Shown here one piece after another: positions 62,641 to 64,000 of a DNA stretch of 64,000 bases. The DNA is taken from contig JARHVA010005351.1 of assembly GCA_037957365.1 (NCBI GenBank), positions 1,168,001 to 1,232,000 of the forward strand, in the 5' to 3' direction. This DNA is from Torreya grandis. Its lineage: Eukaryota > Streptophyta > Pinopsida > Cupressales > Taxaceae. Within the stretch, counting starts at the first letter, position 1, and each line of letters starts with the position of its first letter. A model generated the notes under the pieces. The model was not told where the DNA came from. It saw nothing but the letters and a program-made list of their open reading frames with translations, and ran no database searches. Both the position numbers and the translations under genes were made by a program.

Positions 62641-62879
62641 GAACCAATGGAATCTTTTTATAGCTATAATACTTCTTACTCTTTTTCTATTTAGTCTAAA
62701 CTTTGATAACTTATTCCTTTTCTACATCACTCACTTTATCTTCTACGATAAGATATATAACATTTGTAACAACTATGGAATCTTGACATATCTTGATTAC
62801 TGAAGAAGCTTATTTTCATTATCAAACATGACCTTCAAACCTTGACAACACAAGAGATTAGGCTTGAAACTTACTAACA

Positions 62880-64000
62880 CATAATAGGTTACTCATTAGC
62901 ATCCAAACACACCTCAGAACTAATCTCAACCAGAGCTTTGGTCTTCTCCTTGATCCTGTTATCTTCATTCACAACTTGAGTAGACAATGATACATCTTGG
63001 AACTTTACAACTTCTTTAGCATTATCTACCATAAAAAATAGATTACTTAGACCTATAGAGTCATCATGACTCACACTTACCACCTTTAGTTTCCATGAAT
63101 TAATTTTCCTTCTTTCTTAAACTCTACAAACCTGATTGAACCTATTCTATCTTGTAGGTCTTTGCTTTAAATATATAGAAATGTGACCTCTCTATTGACA
63201 TTTCAAACACTAGCTTTTGTAGGAAGATTATCTTACCTTTCTTTTTTAGAATAAAATATTGAAATATGTCCATTATTTTGAAAATTGAAACAAACTAATC
63301 CTTTTGAAGAAGACTCACATTTTGACTTATGACCCCGATCATAGTTCCATTTAAACTAATTTCTAATAGGTCTTACATTCTCTAGATCTATGCCTAAACT
63401 ATTTACATTTGTAATAGTCACCATTGAAATTTGCATTCCTCATGGGATTTAGTTATCTGATCTAATTTGTCTTGATTCTACCAACATCTTCATTCTTTGA
63501 TCAATTTTTGACCTTCAAGGTCTGATTTACATTAGTCTTCATCTTGTCTTGAATTGAATTTTTTAGTTCTTCTTTGTATCCAAAACTAGTTCTATGACTT
63601 GCATAATTTTAACCACTTGGAATATTATCTAGATCACTTGAGCTCCTTTTAAATCTCACTAATGACTTCATCTTACTATATGTCTTCTCTAACTTGACTT
63701 TTAATGACTCATTTTCAATTACATATCTTAAACATTCATCTTCTTTAGCTTTTAGGCTTGGAGATAGGATTTGCAATTGACAACTAAGATGCTTGACTAT
63801 ATCTTCATGCTCCTTGGTGTCTTCATTCATTCTTGCTTCATGTACACTAAATTTATCTTCATATTCCTTGATTTATGACTTCATATTTTTGTTAATATTC
63901 TTCTCAGTATTCAATTATTCAAGAGCATTCATCAAATTAGTCTCATATTCCACCTCATCTTTATCATCATATGATCACTCCAAGTAGACTCCTTTTGATA
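62880..64000 (-). pseudogene. Gag of a copia-type element with zinc knuckles (partial, runs off the window)
   Basis: On the minus strand, 63830-63609 encodes a Glu/Lys-rich coiled-coil-like segment (DIVKHLSCQLQILSPSLKAK, then KVKLEKTYSKMKSLVRF and SSSDLDNIPSG). This is the K-L-E...KSSE.LD..L pattern at the C-terminal half of SIRE-like copia Gag. Two degraded CCHC knuckles follow: YYKCK.FRHRSRECK at about 63420 and CFNFQNNGHISIFY at about 63285, each with one or two Cys replaced. The last open frame, 63083-62889, has no recognised domain. The N-terminal part lies beyond position 64000. Confidence 0.6.

Noticed and set aside
63793..63987. Plus-strand ORF with signal-peptide-like hydrophobic stretch
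   Set aside because: Shadow of the coiled-coil Gag frame on the minus strand.
1..64000. tRNA, rRNA or organelle genes
   Set aside because: No cloverleaf-like conserved box pairs, rRNA core strings or plastid/mitochondrial gene motifs were seen on either strand by eye.

Overview
This window looks like intergenic DNA from a land plant, most likely a seed plant with a large, repeat-rich nuclear genome. It is very AT-rich and poor in CpG, and I found no host gene, rRNA, tRNA or bacterial-type signal. Almost everything recognisable is decayed LTR-retrotransposon sequence, mostly Ty3/gypsy plus one Ty1/copia piece. The species cannot be named from the sequence.

Layout, left to right. (1) 1-14940: two direct copies of one Tat-clade Ty3/gypsy family. 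Copy A (1-2143) is a leader plus the start of gag and breaks off into an LTR fragment (2144-2866). Copy B follows with leader, gag, protease, RT, RNase H, a second Tat-type RNase H, integrase, polypurine tract and 3' LTR (13751-14940). (2) 14941-19700: the primer-binding-site end and probable LTR of an older minus-strand gypsy element, then featureless AT-rich DNA. (3) 21450-43500: a plus-strand gypsy element (element II) with gag, protease, RT, RNase H, integrase and an extra sense ORF. Its integrase zinc finger is split by element IV, a 14.9-kb minus-strand gypsy element (25851-40787). Element IV has a perfect 5-bp target-site duplication (ctact) and unusually long LTRs of about 4.4 kb. Both LTRs carry the same decayed protein-coding frame. 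(4) 44650-54130: element III, another Tat-clade element on the plus strand. (5) 55015-55610: a short-period AT-rich repeat. (6) 55650-57460, minus strand: a decayed plant mobile domain (PMD) gene lying antisense downstream of element III. (7) 58353-64000, minus strand: a copia-type LTR, polypurine tract and gag with zinc knuckles, with no pol visible between gag and LTR.

The elements are old. Frames are broken by stops and small indels, catalytic residues of RT and integrase are replaced at several sites, and the two LTRs of element IV agree at only about three quarters of positions by eye. Relative order is readable in two places: element IV entered element II, and copy B's 3' LTR abuts, and so probably landed in, the minus-strand element at 14941.

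The points most worth following up are the coding frame inside the giant LTRs, the antisense PMD gene with a leader resembling element III's leader on the opposite strand, a second possible antisense ORF in copy B, the pol-less copia-type gag element, and the gag/LTR chimera at 2143.
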